A DNA stretch of 51,762 nt, taken from positions 1-51,762 of the forward strand of contig JAEUVD010000027.1 in assembly GCA_016787065.1 (NCBI GenBank), read 5' to 3'. The stretch is from Chitinophagaceae bacterium. GTDB lineage: Bacteria; Bacteroidota; Bacteroidia; Chitinophagales; Chitinophagaceae. The stretch's first letter is position 1, and each line of letters opens with the position of its first letter. Under the pieces are notes generated by a model. That model saw only the letters and a program-made list of their open reading frames with translations. It was not told the DNA's origin and ran no database searches. This document shows positions 1 through 8,158 of this stretch, piece after piece. A program made the position numbers and the translations under genes.

Positions 1-631
1 TACCGATCATATACAATCCGTTGTGAAGCATGCTTACATCTAGTGTACTTGGCAAATTTGAAAGGGTATGTGTAGCAACCAGTCTGCCCGTTAGATCATA
101 AATACGTACTTGATTTCCTAATTCGTTCATTTTTCCTTGAAGGCTAAGTGCTCCCGTGGTTGGGTTTGGATAAATCGAAAAATCGCCTGAAGCATGGGCT
201 TCTTGCGGTTCAGGTAATAGGAGTGGATTGATGTTAAAATTGGAATCTTTAATATTCCAGATAGAATCATACACACCTGGATTATTTGGATCTTCCCAAA
301 AAACGCCGGTAGAAATATTAATAACATTGGCGTTAGGATACACATTTTGAAAATTGATGGTATCGTACGCATTGCAAAACATGGAAGATGCAGCTCCTGA
401 AATGTCATAAAATCCACGTAAATAAATTGTATCTGCACTGATATTCGTTGGATGTACGTACATATCGGCGCATTGACTACTGTATTCCGAGGTCATCGTA
501 CTAACGATTAAAAATTCGTAATAATTCTGATTTATTGATAAAATACTGAAATAAGAATTATAAATACCTATACTTGAGACCTTCAGATTACAAACAATAA
601 GAATTGTAGTTATAAACAAGAGTTTGTTCAT
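1..631 (-). CDS. Secreted protein with T9SS sorting domain, C-terminus cut by window edge
   Basis: I translated this minus-strand frame by hand; it is open from an ATG at 631 to the window edge, about 210 residues. It begins with a signal peptide (MNKLLFITTILIVCNLK) and continues with a domain I do not recognise, rich in Asn, Thr and aromatic residues. Near the edge is a type A T9SS sorting domain: FSIYPNPTTGALSLQG, then VRIYDLTGRLV, then LDVSMLHNGLYMIG. In Bacteroidota such tails direct export through the type IX system and often surface attachment, so the protein is inferred to be secreted. The stop codon probably lies only a few residues outside the window. It sits 5 bases downstream of another minus-strand ORF ending in a similar tail, which may be cotranscribed. 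No enzymatic motif was seen, so no function is assigned. Confidence 0.75.
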   Translation of the reverse strand, partial: MNKLLFITTILIVCNLKVSSIGIYNSYFSILSINQNYYEFLIVSTMTSEYSSQCADMYVHPTNISADTIYLRGFYDISGAASSMFCNAYDTINFQNVYPNANVINISTGVFWEDPNNPGVYDSIWNIKDSNFNINPLLLPEPQEAHASGDFSIYPNPTTGALSLQGKMNELGNQVRIYDLTGRLVATHTLSNLPSTLDVSMLHNGLYMIG

Positions 632-636
632 TGTAG

Positions 637-906
637 TTAATTTATTATTTGTATGGAGAGGGCATTTCTGGCTGAACCATCCACAAAAAGTTGAACATTG
701 TAAACACCACTTGGTAAATTTTGTAATTCTATTGATTGTGAATTATTCAAGGTATTTAAAGGAATATTCATCGCTGTATTTGTAAAAGGTTTTGTTACCA
801 AAATGTATGCTGAATTTACGTTTTCGTTTAACATGTAAGTTAGATTAAAGTTGCCTTGATTGAGATTAGGACTAATTGTTTGCAGAAAGTTTCTATGAAT
901 ATTCAC
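637..906 (-). CDS. Orphan T9SS sorting-domain ORF, possibly the remnant of a larger gene
   Basis: An 89-residue ORF with a GTG start (904-906). Almost all of it resembles a T9SS C-terminal sorting domain: SPNLNQGNFNLTYML, then a strand around YILVTKPF, then IELQNLPSGVYNVQLFVDG and a final SIQIIN. There is no signal peptide and no cargo domain, so the product could not be exported as it stands. The same frame continues upstream as DGYKDYDEVVVN to a TGA at 937-939, and beyond it shows coding-like residues (NRIVDGGETRNQQ) broken by further stops. This looks like the decayed end of a larger secreted protein rather than an intact gene. The alternative is a short real gene cotranscribed with the one starting at 631. 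Confidence 0.4.
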   Translation of the reverse strand: MNIHRNFLQTISPNLNQGNFNLTYMLNENVNSAYILVTKPFTNTAMNIPLNTLNNSQSIELQNLPSGVYNVQLFVDGSARNALSIQIIN

Positions 907-1133
907 TACAACTTCATCATAATCTTTATAACCATCTCAATTGAAATTATTTCAAATTGATATTATATCCAACTTTTCTTGCTGGTTTCTTGTTTCACCA
1001 CCATCAACAATCCTATTTCATTACCAAAAGGATGTATGAATATAATATTCCAAAGCTTTGTGCATAGCACATGCTTCTTTGATAAAGCACACCTTACTTT
1101 TAATTTTCTACACAACTGTAGTAAAGCCTTTTT

Positions 1134-3026
1134 ATGAAAACATCCTTAATTCAAGTACGATTATGGAAATCGTTGCTGTTGTTTGGAATATTACTGTGTG
1201 TATTCAGTATTATTCTTCAGCTTCGAGAAAAAGAACAACAACGTATTCGGAATTCCTTGCTATCACATAAAGCGTTATGTGCTGTTTGGATTGATGACAT
1301 CCCGGAGCAGAAAGCAAAAACCATTAAACTCCATGTAAGGCTGTTAGCATGGATTGATTCTAACACGCATCAAGCTGCTGTCGGGAAAGCTTTACTTTAT
1401 CTTCAAAAAGATAAGCGTTCGCTACGAGTACGAGCTGGCGATAAACTCATCATTCCTGCTTCATGGAAGGAAATAGTTCGTTCGGGCAATCCGGGAGGTT
1501 TTGATTACAAAGCCTATTGTGATCGACAAGAAATTTATGTTTCGCAATGGGTTCCATCGTCACAATGGATACAAGCCGGTACCGTACAGCACGCATCGTT
1601 ATACTTTATTCAACTGGGTGAAACGATGCGTAACGTGTTAGCCACCTTCATTCCCCATCCGAAACATCGAGCATTTGCAGAAGCACTATTAGTGGGTTAT
1701 CGTAAGGGTTTAGACGCTGAAACGTATCAAGATTATGCTAAAACCGGTTTATCGCACCTCATTGCAATTTCCGGAATGCATATCGGTATGATATATTTTT
1801 CTTTGTTGAAATGCCTTCAATTCATTCCTTTTTTCAGACAGCATAAAAAAGCAGCAATTCCCTTAGCGTTAGTTGGTATTTGGTTTTTTGCTTGTATCAC
1901 TGGTTTGCCGGCTTCTGTTCTTCGATCAACTATCATGTTTACGTTAATCGGTATAGGTGAATTAGGGAAACGTAAAATGAGTATCTATAACAACTTGTGT
2001 AGTTCAGCATTTATTTTATTGATGATCCATCCGAGTTGGTTGTTCGATCCCGGGTTTCAGCTTTCTTATTTGGCTGTGTTTAGTTTGGCAGTATTATACA
2101 AACCTATTTATCATGCTTTTTATAGTAGAAACTTTTTTATAGATACACTCTGGCAACTTACAGCGGCTAGTATTGCTGCACAAGTATTTACTTTTCCTGT
2201 TATACTCTATTACTTCCATCAATTTCCGTTCTTGTTTATTATAAATAACCTTGTTGGAATTATTCTTACAACCGTCATTCTCTATCTTGAAATAGTTCTC
2301 TTATGCTGTTCAGTCTTTACAACTTTCTCACAGCTCTTAGGCAAACTCATTTCTATCTTGATAGAAGTGCTCAACAATTTTGTTCATGTTTTAGGAAACA
2401 TGGAAGGAAGTCGCTTGCAGCAGGTACAAATTAGTTTAAGTTCATGTGTGTTATTATACGGCCTTATAATATTCTTTTTAGTTTTTATTTTTCATCGAAG
2501 GGTAGGTTATCTTTTTTTAGGCGGAATGTGTTTGTGCCTTTTCCTCTTTCAACTCATAAGACAAAAAACAGCATCGCTTCATCAGCATCGCATAGTTTTT
2601 TTTAATGATAAAAAAAGATGTCATCTTGGATTGATAGCTGGAACCAATTATCATTTTTATTCGGAACCGAATGATTCAAGTAGTTTTCAATTTGTCCGAG
2701 AACCTGCAATAATTTATTACGGATTGAAAACTTCCAAACCTGAACTTATGCGTAAGCAACAGAACGATTATTACACGCTGGTTCAATTTGGTACTAAAAC
2801 GGTTCTGATTCTCAAACGAAGTGTTATTCGCTTTCGAAGGAAAATTAAAGTGGATGTGGTAGTTTTACCCACCAGGATGAACTCGGTAATGGCTTTAGAT
2901 AGCCTTCAAGCCTCAGATTGGGTTATGCTCGGTGAGCCGCCCTTACAGAAACCAAATTCGACCACTAATTGGCCTTCGCATTACCATCATTTGGCGAAAA
3001 CAGGGGCATTAGAGCTGAATTTTTAG
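1134..3026 (+). CDS. comEC: ComEC/Rec2-family DNA uptake channel protein
   Basis: A 630-residue polytopic inner-membrane protein of the ComEC/Rec2 family, which forms the channel that carries single-stranded DNA into the cytoplasm during natural transformation. The N-terminal part (about 1-165) resembles the DUF4131 region and includes the family motif around NPGGFDYKAY. The competence core follows with the signature LIAISGMHIGMIY near residue 209 and many hydrophobic helices to about residue 480. The remaining tail of about 150 residues (starting HQHRIVFFNDKK) has no HxHxD metal motif, so the metallo-beta-lactamase-like nuclease domain of longer ComEC proteins appears absent or degenerate. 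The ATG at 1134 starts directly before the first transmembrane helix; an overlapping ORF at 1058 in another frame is a shadow. rplU follows after 82 bases from its own promoter. Confidence 0.85.
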   Translation: MKTSLIQVRLWKSLLLFGILLCVFSIILQLREKEQQRIRNSLLSHKALCAVWIDDIPEQKAKTIKLHVRLLAWIDSNTHQAAVGKALLYLQKDKRSLRVRAGDKLIIPASWKEIVRSGNPGGFDYKAYCDRQEIYVSQWVPSSQWIQAGTVQHASLYFIQLGETMRNVLATFIPHPKHRAFAEALLVGYRKGLDAETYQDYAKTGLSHLIAISGMHIGMIYFSLLKCLQFIPFFRQHKKAAIPLALVGIWFFACITGLPASVLRSTIMFTLIGIGELGKRKMSIYNNLCSSAFILLMIHPSWLFDPGFQLSYLAVFSLAVLYKPIYHAFYSRNFFIDTLWQLTAASIAAQVFTFPVILYYFHQFPFLFIINNLVGIILTTVILYLEIVLLCCSVFTTFSQLLGKLISILIEVLNNFVHVLGNMEGSRLQQVQISLSSCVLLYGLIIFFLVFIFHRRVGYLFLGGMCLCLFLFQLIRQKTASLHQHRIVFFNDKKRCHLGLIAGTNYHFYSEPNDSSSFQFVREPAIIYYGLKTSKPELMRKQQNDYYTLVQFGTKTVLILKRSVIRFRRKIKVDVVVLPTRMNSVMALDSLQASDWVMLGEPPLQKPNSTTNWPSHYHHLAKTGALELNF

Positions 3027-3054
3027 GGAAAAACCTAATTCAAAGGAGGAAAGA

Positions 3055-3085
3055 TTTGGTAGCTATGAAAATTCCGCTATATTTG
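3055..3085 (+). promoter_or_regulatory. Bacteroidota-type promoter of rplU-rpmA
   Basis: A -33-like TTTG at 3055-3058 and a perfect -7 box TATATTTG at 3078-3085 are separated by 19 bases, matching the known phylum consensus TTTG-N19/20-TAnnTTTG. The rplU start codon follows 23 bases after the -7 box. Confidence 0.7.
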
Positions 3086-3108
3086 CACTCCCAAAATTTT
3101 TAAGGTTT

Positions 3109-3396
3109 ATGTTTGGAATAGTAAACATTGCTGGTCAGCAATTTAAGGTAAAACAAAACGACAATATTTTCGTTCATCGTTTAGCAGGTAATGTTGGCGA
3201 TACAATGGATGCTCAAGTATTGATGACTTCAAACAATGGTGCTATCAACATGAGCGGAAATGCAAAGGTTGAAATTCTGGAGCATCTACAAGGTGATAAG
3301 GTAATTACCTTCCACAAGAAAAGAAGAAAAGGATTCAGTAAAAAAATTGGTCATCGCGAAGCGTTAACCAAAGTAAAAATAACATCATTAGCATAA
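3109..3396 (+). CDS. rplU: 50S ribosomal protein L21
   Basis: A 95-residue protein matching L21, which binds 23S rRNA in the large ribosomal subunit. The family start FGIVNIAGQQFKVKQ and the RNA-binding stretch ITFHKKRRKGFSKKIGHR are clear, and the length is close to the usual 100 or so residues. It is first in the conserved rplU-rpmA pair, with rpmA 53 bases downstream, and is driven by the promoter at 3055-3085. A ribosomal operon with this order is expected; nothing about the gene is unusual. Confidence 0.97.
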   Translation: MFGIVNIAGQQFKVKQNDNIFVHRLAGNVGDTMDAQVLMTSNNGAINMSGNAKVEILEHLQGDKVITFHKKRRKGFSKKIGHREALTKVKITSLA

Positions 3397-3449
3397 TTAA
3401 ATTCTGGCAACAGAAGTTTCAATAATCTTTAATAAATTTTTTTTTAGTC

Positions 3450-3695
3450 ATGGCACATAAGAAAGGTGAAGGTAGTGTAAAGAACGGAAGAGACTCTAAA
3501 AGCAAACGTTTAGGCGTAAAATTATTCGGTGGCCAGGTTGCAAAAGCTGGTAACATCATCGTTCGTCAACGCGGTACACAATATCATGCGGATGAAAATG
3601 TAGGACAAGGAAAAGACTTTACTTTGTTCGCTTTAACCGATGGAATTGTAACCTATAGAAAGTCAAAAGAAAAAACTTTTATATCTGTTTTGTAA
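3450..3695 (+). CDS. rpmA: 50S ribosomal protein L27
   Basis: An 81-residue L27, whose N-terminus reaches the peptidyl-transferase centre. It starts [16 protein letters not shown], without the Firmicutes-type cleavable extension, and carries the family motif [10 protein letters not shown] followed by [12 protein letters not shown]. Length is normal. It follows rplU in the same operon. Its stop codon at 3693-3695 directly abuts a -33-like element (TTTG, 3689-3692) of the promoter for the next gene, so the histone-like gene can be expressed separately. Confidence 0.97.
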   Translation: MAHKKGEGSVKNGRDSKSKRLGVKLFGGQVAKAGNIIVRQRGTQYHADENVGQGKDFTLFALTDGIVTYRKSKEKTFISVL

Positions 3696-3720
3696 TTATA
3701 TTCAAAATAGTATATATTTG
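3689..3720 (+). promoter_or_regulatory. Promoter of the histone-H1-like gene
   Basis: TTTG at 3689-3692, overlapping the last codons of rpmA, and a perfect -7 box TATATTTG at 3713-3720 are 20 bases apart, matching the Bacteroidota consensus. The start codon at 3766 leaves an untranslated leader of roughly 40 bases. Confidence 0.65.
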
Positions 3721-3765
3721 TGTCCATAAAGTTCTTTTTATTTACTAACCTTAAAATTCAAAAAA

Positions 3766-3999
3766 ATGGCTACAGCTAAAAAAGCTGCTAAAAAAGCAGC
3801 ACCAAAGAAAGCAGCAGCAAAGAAAGCAGCTCCTAAAAAAGCAGCAGCAAAAAAAGCAGCTCCTAAAAAAGCAGCAGCAAAAAAAGCAGCTCCTAAAAAG
3901 GCAGCAGCAAAAAAAGCAGCTCCTAAAAAAGCAGCAGCAAAAAAAGCGGCTCCTAAAAAAGCAGCTAAAAAAGCGGCTCCTAAGAAAGCAGCTAAATAA
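3766..3999 (+). CDS. Histone-H1-like Lys/Ala-repeat protein
   Basis: A 77-residue, extremely basic protein made almost only of Lys, Ala and Pro. After MATAKKAAKKAAP the 10-residue unit KKAAPKKAAA repeats about five times, and the protein ends in shortened units. This composition matches bacterial H1-like nucleoid proteins related to eukaryotic linker-histone tails, so DNA binding or nucleoid compaction is the likely role (inference from composition; there is no folded domain to recognise). The coding DNA is itself a 30-base tandem repeat and therefore prone to length change. It has its own promoter overlapping the rpmA stop and a strong terminator at 4038-4061, so it is an independent transcription unit that may also receive ribosomal-operon read-through. 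Confidence 0.8.
   Translation: MATAKKAAKKAAPKKAAAKKAAPKKAAAKKAAPKKAAAKKAAPKKAAAKKAAPKKAAAKKAAPKKAAKKAAPKKAAK
3791..3990 (+). repeat. 30-base coding tandem repeat in the histone-like gene
   Basis: About six to seven units of a 30-base repeat encoding KKAAPKKAAA. Copies differ mainly at synonymous positions (aag/aaa, gcg/gca), and the last units are shortened. Such arrays change length by slippage or recombination. Confidence 0.8.
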
Positions 4000-4037
4000 G
4001 CTTAAAACGATTAACGTAGAAAATACGTCAGAAAAAG

Positions 4038-4061
4038 TCCTCCCGAAACGGAGGATTTTTT
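4038..4061 (+). terminator. Rho-independent terminator after the histone-like gene
   Basis: A perfect 6-bp stem TCCTCC/GGAGGA with loop CGAAAC is followed by six T residues. It lies 38 bases after the stop of the histone-like gene and closes the rplU-rpmA-histone unit. Confidence 0.85.
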
Positions 4062-4444
4062 ATTTGCCAACGATTCTTCAGTACCGAATATCACACCAGT
4101 ACAATCACGTTATTTGGTAGTCATCAGAAGAGTTTAGCATGCCCGTAGAGACCGAAATGCAGCGGATATCAGCAGAACATTAAATCAAGTTTACTTACCG
4201 ATTTTAGGAGTAAACAATAAGCTGTTGGGCAAGGGTACCGGATGTTTCCTTTGCTATTTATTTAAAATGACGTTTATTCGATTCAGACTTTCTCCGGTTT
4301 ATTCGTGGTATCCTTAAGATGCCGTCCGGCCTTTGCATGGCATCGTTTAAAATAATAAAATATTTATTCAAGGAAGGAACAAGCGAGTTTTTATTTCTTG
4401 TTTGAAATGAAAACAACACGTATTGCCATAGGTTATATCCTAAA
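4062..4444. other. Gene-free intergenic stretch
   Basis: About 380 bases between two converging terminators. I see no ORF with coding character, no RNA gene, no strong hairpin and no repeat. Confidence 0.6.
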
Positions 4445-4475
4445 ATAAAAAAGCTGAGTTCAAACGACTCAGCTT
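4445..4475 (-). terminator. Rho-independent terminator of the M43 protease gene
   Basis: Read on the minus strand, a perfect 9-bp stem AAGCTGAGT/ACTCAGCTT (4451-4459 with 4467-4475, 7-base loop) is followed by a run of T (the A residues at 4445-4450 on the plus strand). It lies about 20 bases beyond the stop codon of the minus-strand gene. Confidence 0.85.
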
Positions 4476-4496
4476 TCTCATCAAATAGAATATTAT

Positions 4497-6410
4497 TTAT
4501 TGTTCAACAACAAATCGTTGTACACTGCGTTCACCGTCGTTAATTAATTCAAGAATATAAATTCCATTCTTTAACTCACGTGTGTTTATGGTTAATTTAT
4601 TTTCACCTTCTATGGCTTCTTCTTGTGTTGTAACAACGCGCTGACCAATTGAGTTATACACGATACCAGATGTATGTGTTCCTGCTGTTGCAAAATATTG
4701 TACCGTTAATTTATCGGATACAGGATTTGGATAGATAGTTAAATCTGTTTTATCTGAAAGTGAATTTTCACTTCCATCTAAGCGCCAGTTGGTTGCACTT
4801 GTACTAGCATTCAACGTATAACATTGCGTGGCACTAAAGGCACCATTGTAGCCATAAACATAAATATAATACGTGCTTCCAACAGTGGCTGTATTGTATT
4901 TAATAATTTCATTCGTGGTTCCTGAGGCAACAGACGAGGCAATCAATGTTCCAGAAGCATTGTATAAACGCATATCGTAGTCGAATGGTAATGTGGTAAG
5001 TGTAACTTGTAGTTTAGGTTGCGCCGTAGTGGTAGTTATTTTGAAATAGTCTTTATCTCCATTACTTCCAATCATAGAAGAGATATTAGTATTAATAGGA
5101 ATAGTGGCGGCTGTAGCGCGGGTATTATTGCTTTCATAATTGTTGCTGCATGAACCTGCCGGCGCTGAAGTTGTAAAGGATGAAGCCGCTGAATATGCAC
5201 TTGATCCGGATGCGCAATTGGTACTCACTTGATAATTATAAGTTGATGAAGAGCTTAAGCCTGATAAGGTAAGCGATGTAGTGGTTGCCGTAGTAGTCGT
5301 CCATGTGGTTGCCGAACTTAGTTTATATTGAACGCTATAACTAGTAGCATTAGCAACAGCTCCCCAAGTTAATGTGGCTCCGGTAGAAGTAATTCCGGTT
5401 GCAGCTAATGATGATGGAACACCACATGTTGTTGTATTCCCTGGTGTACAACCAGGTGAAGTTAACAAAGATACCCGTGCGCCGGTACCGGTAAACAAAG
5501 CGCTCATTCTACTTTTTTGTCCGGCACTAAACATATACATACAAGCATCATCGGTGTAATCCATATAGTTCATAAACATATCGCCGTTCGGGCCGTTAGA
5601 GCAACTAACATGCGGGAAGGCAGGACAACCATAGTTCTCTGCACCTTGATTCGGGGTATCGCCAACCTGATCGGAACCGGTACAAGCACTTCCATCATCT
5701 CCCCAAATATGAAATAGGTTTAACCAATGTCCTACTTCATGCGTTGCAGTTCTTCCTTTATTAAATGGAGCTGAAGCAGTTCCCATGGTTCCAAACCCGG
5801 TATAAGTAATTACAACACCATCCGTAGCAGCAGGGCCACCAGGAAACTGAGCATAGCCTAAAATACCACCACTTAAATTACATACCCAGATATTCAAGTA
5901 TTTATTTCGATCCCAAATATTATCTCCTCCTTGTGCGGTGTACTTCATAGCATCATTCGTGCTAAACGAAGTAACCGTAGTACTTTTTCGCACGATACCG
6001 GTGGAGGGAGCTCCACTAGGATCCTGCTGTGCTAAACAAAAATTTATTTCGCAATCTGCAGCAAGTCCGGAAAAAGCAGCTGGCACAAGCGATGCATCGG
6101 AATTTAATTTTCGGAAGTCATTATTCAAAACCGTTAGTTGCGACATAATTTGAGCGTCGCTTACATTTTGAGCGGTTGTATTATAAATGATATGAAAAAC
6201 AACAGGAATAGTAACAACGGCTCGTTGTTGAGCTCCTGGATTTGCTATATAATCTGCGGTCTGTTGTTCAATGAGTGCCCGTTGTTGTGCGAACTCCGAA
6301 TTGTGTTGCAACATGTGTTGGTAAACATCAGCACTGCCACAACTACGTTGCGCGTTACTGGTTGTAATTAAGCTTCCTAAAATAACTAAGGATAAAATTA
6401 ATTTCTTCAT
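4497..6410 (-). CDS. Secreted M43-family zinc metalloprotease with FnIII, PPC and T9SS domains
   Basis: A 637-residue exported protease. The best start is the ATG at 6408-6410, giving the signal peptide MKKLILSLVILGSLITTSNAQ; a longer ORF start at 6464 adds 18 residues that do not fit a signal. The catalytic domain (about 60-320) has the extended zinc motif HEVGHWLNLFH beginning at residue 224 and a downstream MNYMDY Met-turn, typical of the pappalysin/cytophagalysin M43 family. A fibronectin type III domain follows (SLAATGITSTGATLTWG), then a bacterial pre-peptidase C-terminal domain (DKDYFKITTT to TYYIYVYGYNG), then a T9SS type A sorting domain (LTIYPNPVSDKLTVQY to LKNGIYILELI). It is monocistronic and closed by the hairpin at 4445-4475. 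The likely role is extracellular protein degradation; the substrate is unknown. Confidence 0.9.
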   Translation of the reverse strand: MKKLILSLVILGSLITTSNAQRSCGSADVYQHMLQHNSEFAQQRALIEQQTADYIANPGAQQRAVVTIPVVFHIIYNTTAQNVSDAQIMSQLTVLNNDFRKLNSDASLVPAAFSGLAADCEINFCLAQQDPSGAPSTGIVRKSTTVTSFSTNDAMKYTAQGGDNIWDRNKYLNIWVCNLSGGILGYAQFPGGPAATDGVVITYTGFGTMGTASAPFNKGRTATHEVGHWLNLFHIWGDDGSACTGSDQVGDTPNQGAENYGCPAFPHVSCSNGPNGDMFMNYMDYTDDACMYMFSAGQKSRMSALFTGTGARVSLLTSPGCTPGNTTTCGVPSSLAATGITSTGATLTWGAVANATSYSVQYKLSSATTWTTTTATTTSLTLSGLSSSSTYNYQVSTNCASGSSAYSAASSFTTSAPAGSCSNNYESNNTRATAATIPINTNISSMIGSNGDKDYFKITTTTAQPKLQVTLTTLPFDYDMRLYNASGTLIASSVASGTTNEIIKYNTATVGSTYYIYVYGYNGAFSATQCYTLNASTSATNWRLDGSENSLSDKTDLTIYPNPVSDKLTVQYFATAGTHTSGIVYNSIGQRVVTTQEEAIEGENKLTINTRELKNGIYILELINDGERSVQRFVVEQ

Positions 6411-6692
6411 GTGAGTAGTGTTTAAATTAAAAAAGTAAGTTACGTTCAGAGGTGCTGGAATCAATTATTATGCCAGCCGCGCTTTGTTTCCAACGCATCG
6501 CCTCCAAAAAGTTGACAGAAATTGCGAATACTCCCTGTTTTCAATACTTTTAGTTTTTATTGACATAAGGTAATTTTTGCTAAAGGGTAGCCCAAACCTT
6601 CCATTCATTCCATAAAAACGCTCCGAAGAAATAACCAATTCCGGTATTTGTGCGCCTTGTCGTTTGTCATTTCGCGTTATCTTCGCGCCCTT

Positions 6693-8132
6693 ATGAATTT
6701 GGATATTAAAAGTCTGCTTACCGGTGAGAAAACCGATATACAGCTTACCGTAAGAGGGTGGGTTAGAACCTTCCGAAATAATCAGTTTATTGCATTGAAC
6801 GATGGTAGTACCAACCAAAATTTGCAGGTTGTTGTTGATTTTAATTGGTTCGATGACGCGCTCTTAAAACGAATTACCACATCAGCCTGTATTTCTGCTT
6901 CCGGTAAACTGGTAGCTTCGCAAGGCAAGGGGCAACAAGTAGAACTTATTGCAGATACGATTGAAATTTTAGGAGATAGTGATGCCGAAAAATATCCGTT
7001 ACAACCTAAAAAACATAGTTTGGAATTTCTTCGTGAGAAAGCTCACCTCCGATTCCGAACAAATACCTTCGGTTCGGTGTTTCGATTACGAAATGCTTTA
7101 TCGTACGGAATTCATAAATTCTTCCAGGAAAGAGATTTCGTTTACATGCACTCGCCAATTGTTTCAGCAAGTGATGCTGAAGGGGCCGGTGAAATGTTTC
7201 GAGTAACCACTCTGGATATTTCTAAAACACCAAAAACGGAGGATGGCAATGTTGATTTTAGTCAGGATTTTTTTGGAAGAAGTACCAACCTTACTGTAAG
7301 TGGTCAGCTTGAAGCCGAACTCGCCGCTATGGCCTTAGGAAAAGTGTACACCTTTGGTCCAACCTTCCGTGCCGAAAATTCAAATACCACGCGTCATTTG
7401 GCTGAATTCTGGATGATAGAACCTGAAGTTGCTTTTAATGAGTTAAAAGAAAATGCCGATCTCGCTGAAGAAATGTTGAAGTATGTAATTCGCTATGCCA
7501 TGGAAAAACATGCCGACGACATCGACTTTTTAGATGCACGACTTGCCGATGAAGAAAAGCAAAAACCACTACAAGAACGACAAGAATTCAGCTTGAAAGA
7601 AAAGTTGAATTTTGTTTTGGATAACGATTTTGAACGTATTACGTATACCGAAGCCATTAAAATATTATTAGATTCTCCGGCGTATAAAAAGAAAAAATTT
7701 CAGTACGATGTGAAATGGGGAATTGATATGCAAAGTGAACATGAACGTTATTTAGTAGAGAAGCATTTTAAGAAACCGGTAATCGTTACCAATTATCCAA
7801 AAGCTATTAAGGCGTTTTATATGCGAGAAGATGAAGGTTGTGAACCTGGGTTTGAAACCGTAGCAGCCATGGATATTTTAGCACCGGGTATCGGCGAAAT
7901 CGTTGGTGGTAGTCAGCGGGAAGAACGCTTAGATCGTTTGGAACAACGTATGAAGGAAATGCATATTCCGACGGAAGAGATGTTTTGGTATCTCGACCTT
8001 CGACGATTCGGAACTTGTAAACATGCGGGTTTTGGTTTAGGCTTTGAGCGACTTGTTCAATTCGTTACAGGTATGGGTAATATACGCGATGTGATTCCAT
8101 TTCCTAGAACACCTAAAAATTGTGAATTTTAA
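6693..8132 (+). CDS. asnS: Asparaginyl-tRNA synthetase
   Basis: A class IIb synthetase charging tRNA-Asn, 479 residues when started at the ATG at 6693 ([15 protein letters not shown]); a start 45 bases upstream adds residues with no family match. The N-terminal OB-fold anticodon-binding domain ([20 protein letters not shown]) is followed by the catalytic core with motif 2 [20 protein letters not shown] and motif 3 [15 protein letters not shown]. Length fits bacterial AsnRS. An upstream TATCTTCG resembles the phylum -7 box. serS begins 26 bases after the stop, so the two synthetases are probably cotranscribed. Presence of AsnRS indicates direct Asn-tRNA charging rather than only the amidotransferase route. 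Confidence 0.95.
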   Translation: MNLDIKSLLTGEKTDIQLTVRGWVRTFRNNQFIALNDGSTNQNLQVVVDFNWFDDALLKRITTSACISASGKLVASQGKGQQVELIADTIEILGDSDAEKYPLQPKKHSLEFLREKAHLRFRTNTFGSVFRLRNALSYGIHKFFQERDFVYMHSPIVSASDAEGAGEMFRVTTLDISKTPKTEDGNVDFSQDFFGRSTNLTVSGQLEAELAAMALGKVYTFGPTFRAENSNTTRHLAEFWMIEPEVAFNELKENADLAEEMLKYVIRYAMEKHADDIDFLDARLADEEKQKPLQERQEFSLKEKLNFVLDNDFERITYTEAIKILLDSPAYKKKKFQYDVKWGIDMQSEHERYLVEKHFKKPVIVTNYPKAIKAFYMREDEGCEPGFETVAAMDILAPGIGEIVGGSQREERLDRLEQRMKEMHIPTEEMFWYLDLRRFGTCKHAGFGLGFERLVQFVTGMGNIRDVIPFPRTPKNCEF

Positions 8133-8158
8133 TTCAGTACAAAAGAAAAAAGAGAGCT

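Noticed and set aside
127..438. 103-codon minus-strand ORF
   Set aside because: It lies in another frame inside the partial T9SS gene at 1-631, whose frame has a signal peptide and YPNP motif; this one shows no coding features.
3766..3999. Low-complexity artefact instead of a gene
   Set aside because: It has its own perfect promoter and terminator, and an ATG frame with the composition of known H1-like proteins, so it was kept as a gene.
5374..5717. Two plus-strand ORFs opposite the M43 protease
   Set aside because: Antisense shadows of a gene with clear catalytic motifs; no start signals or family resemblance.
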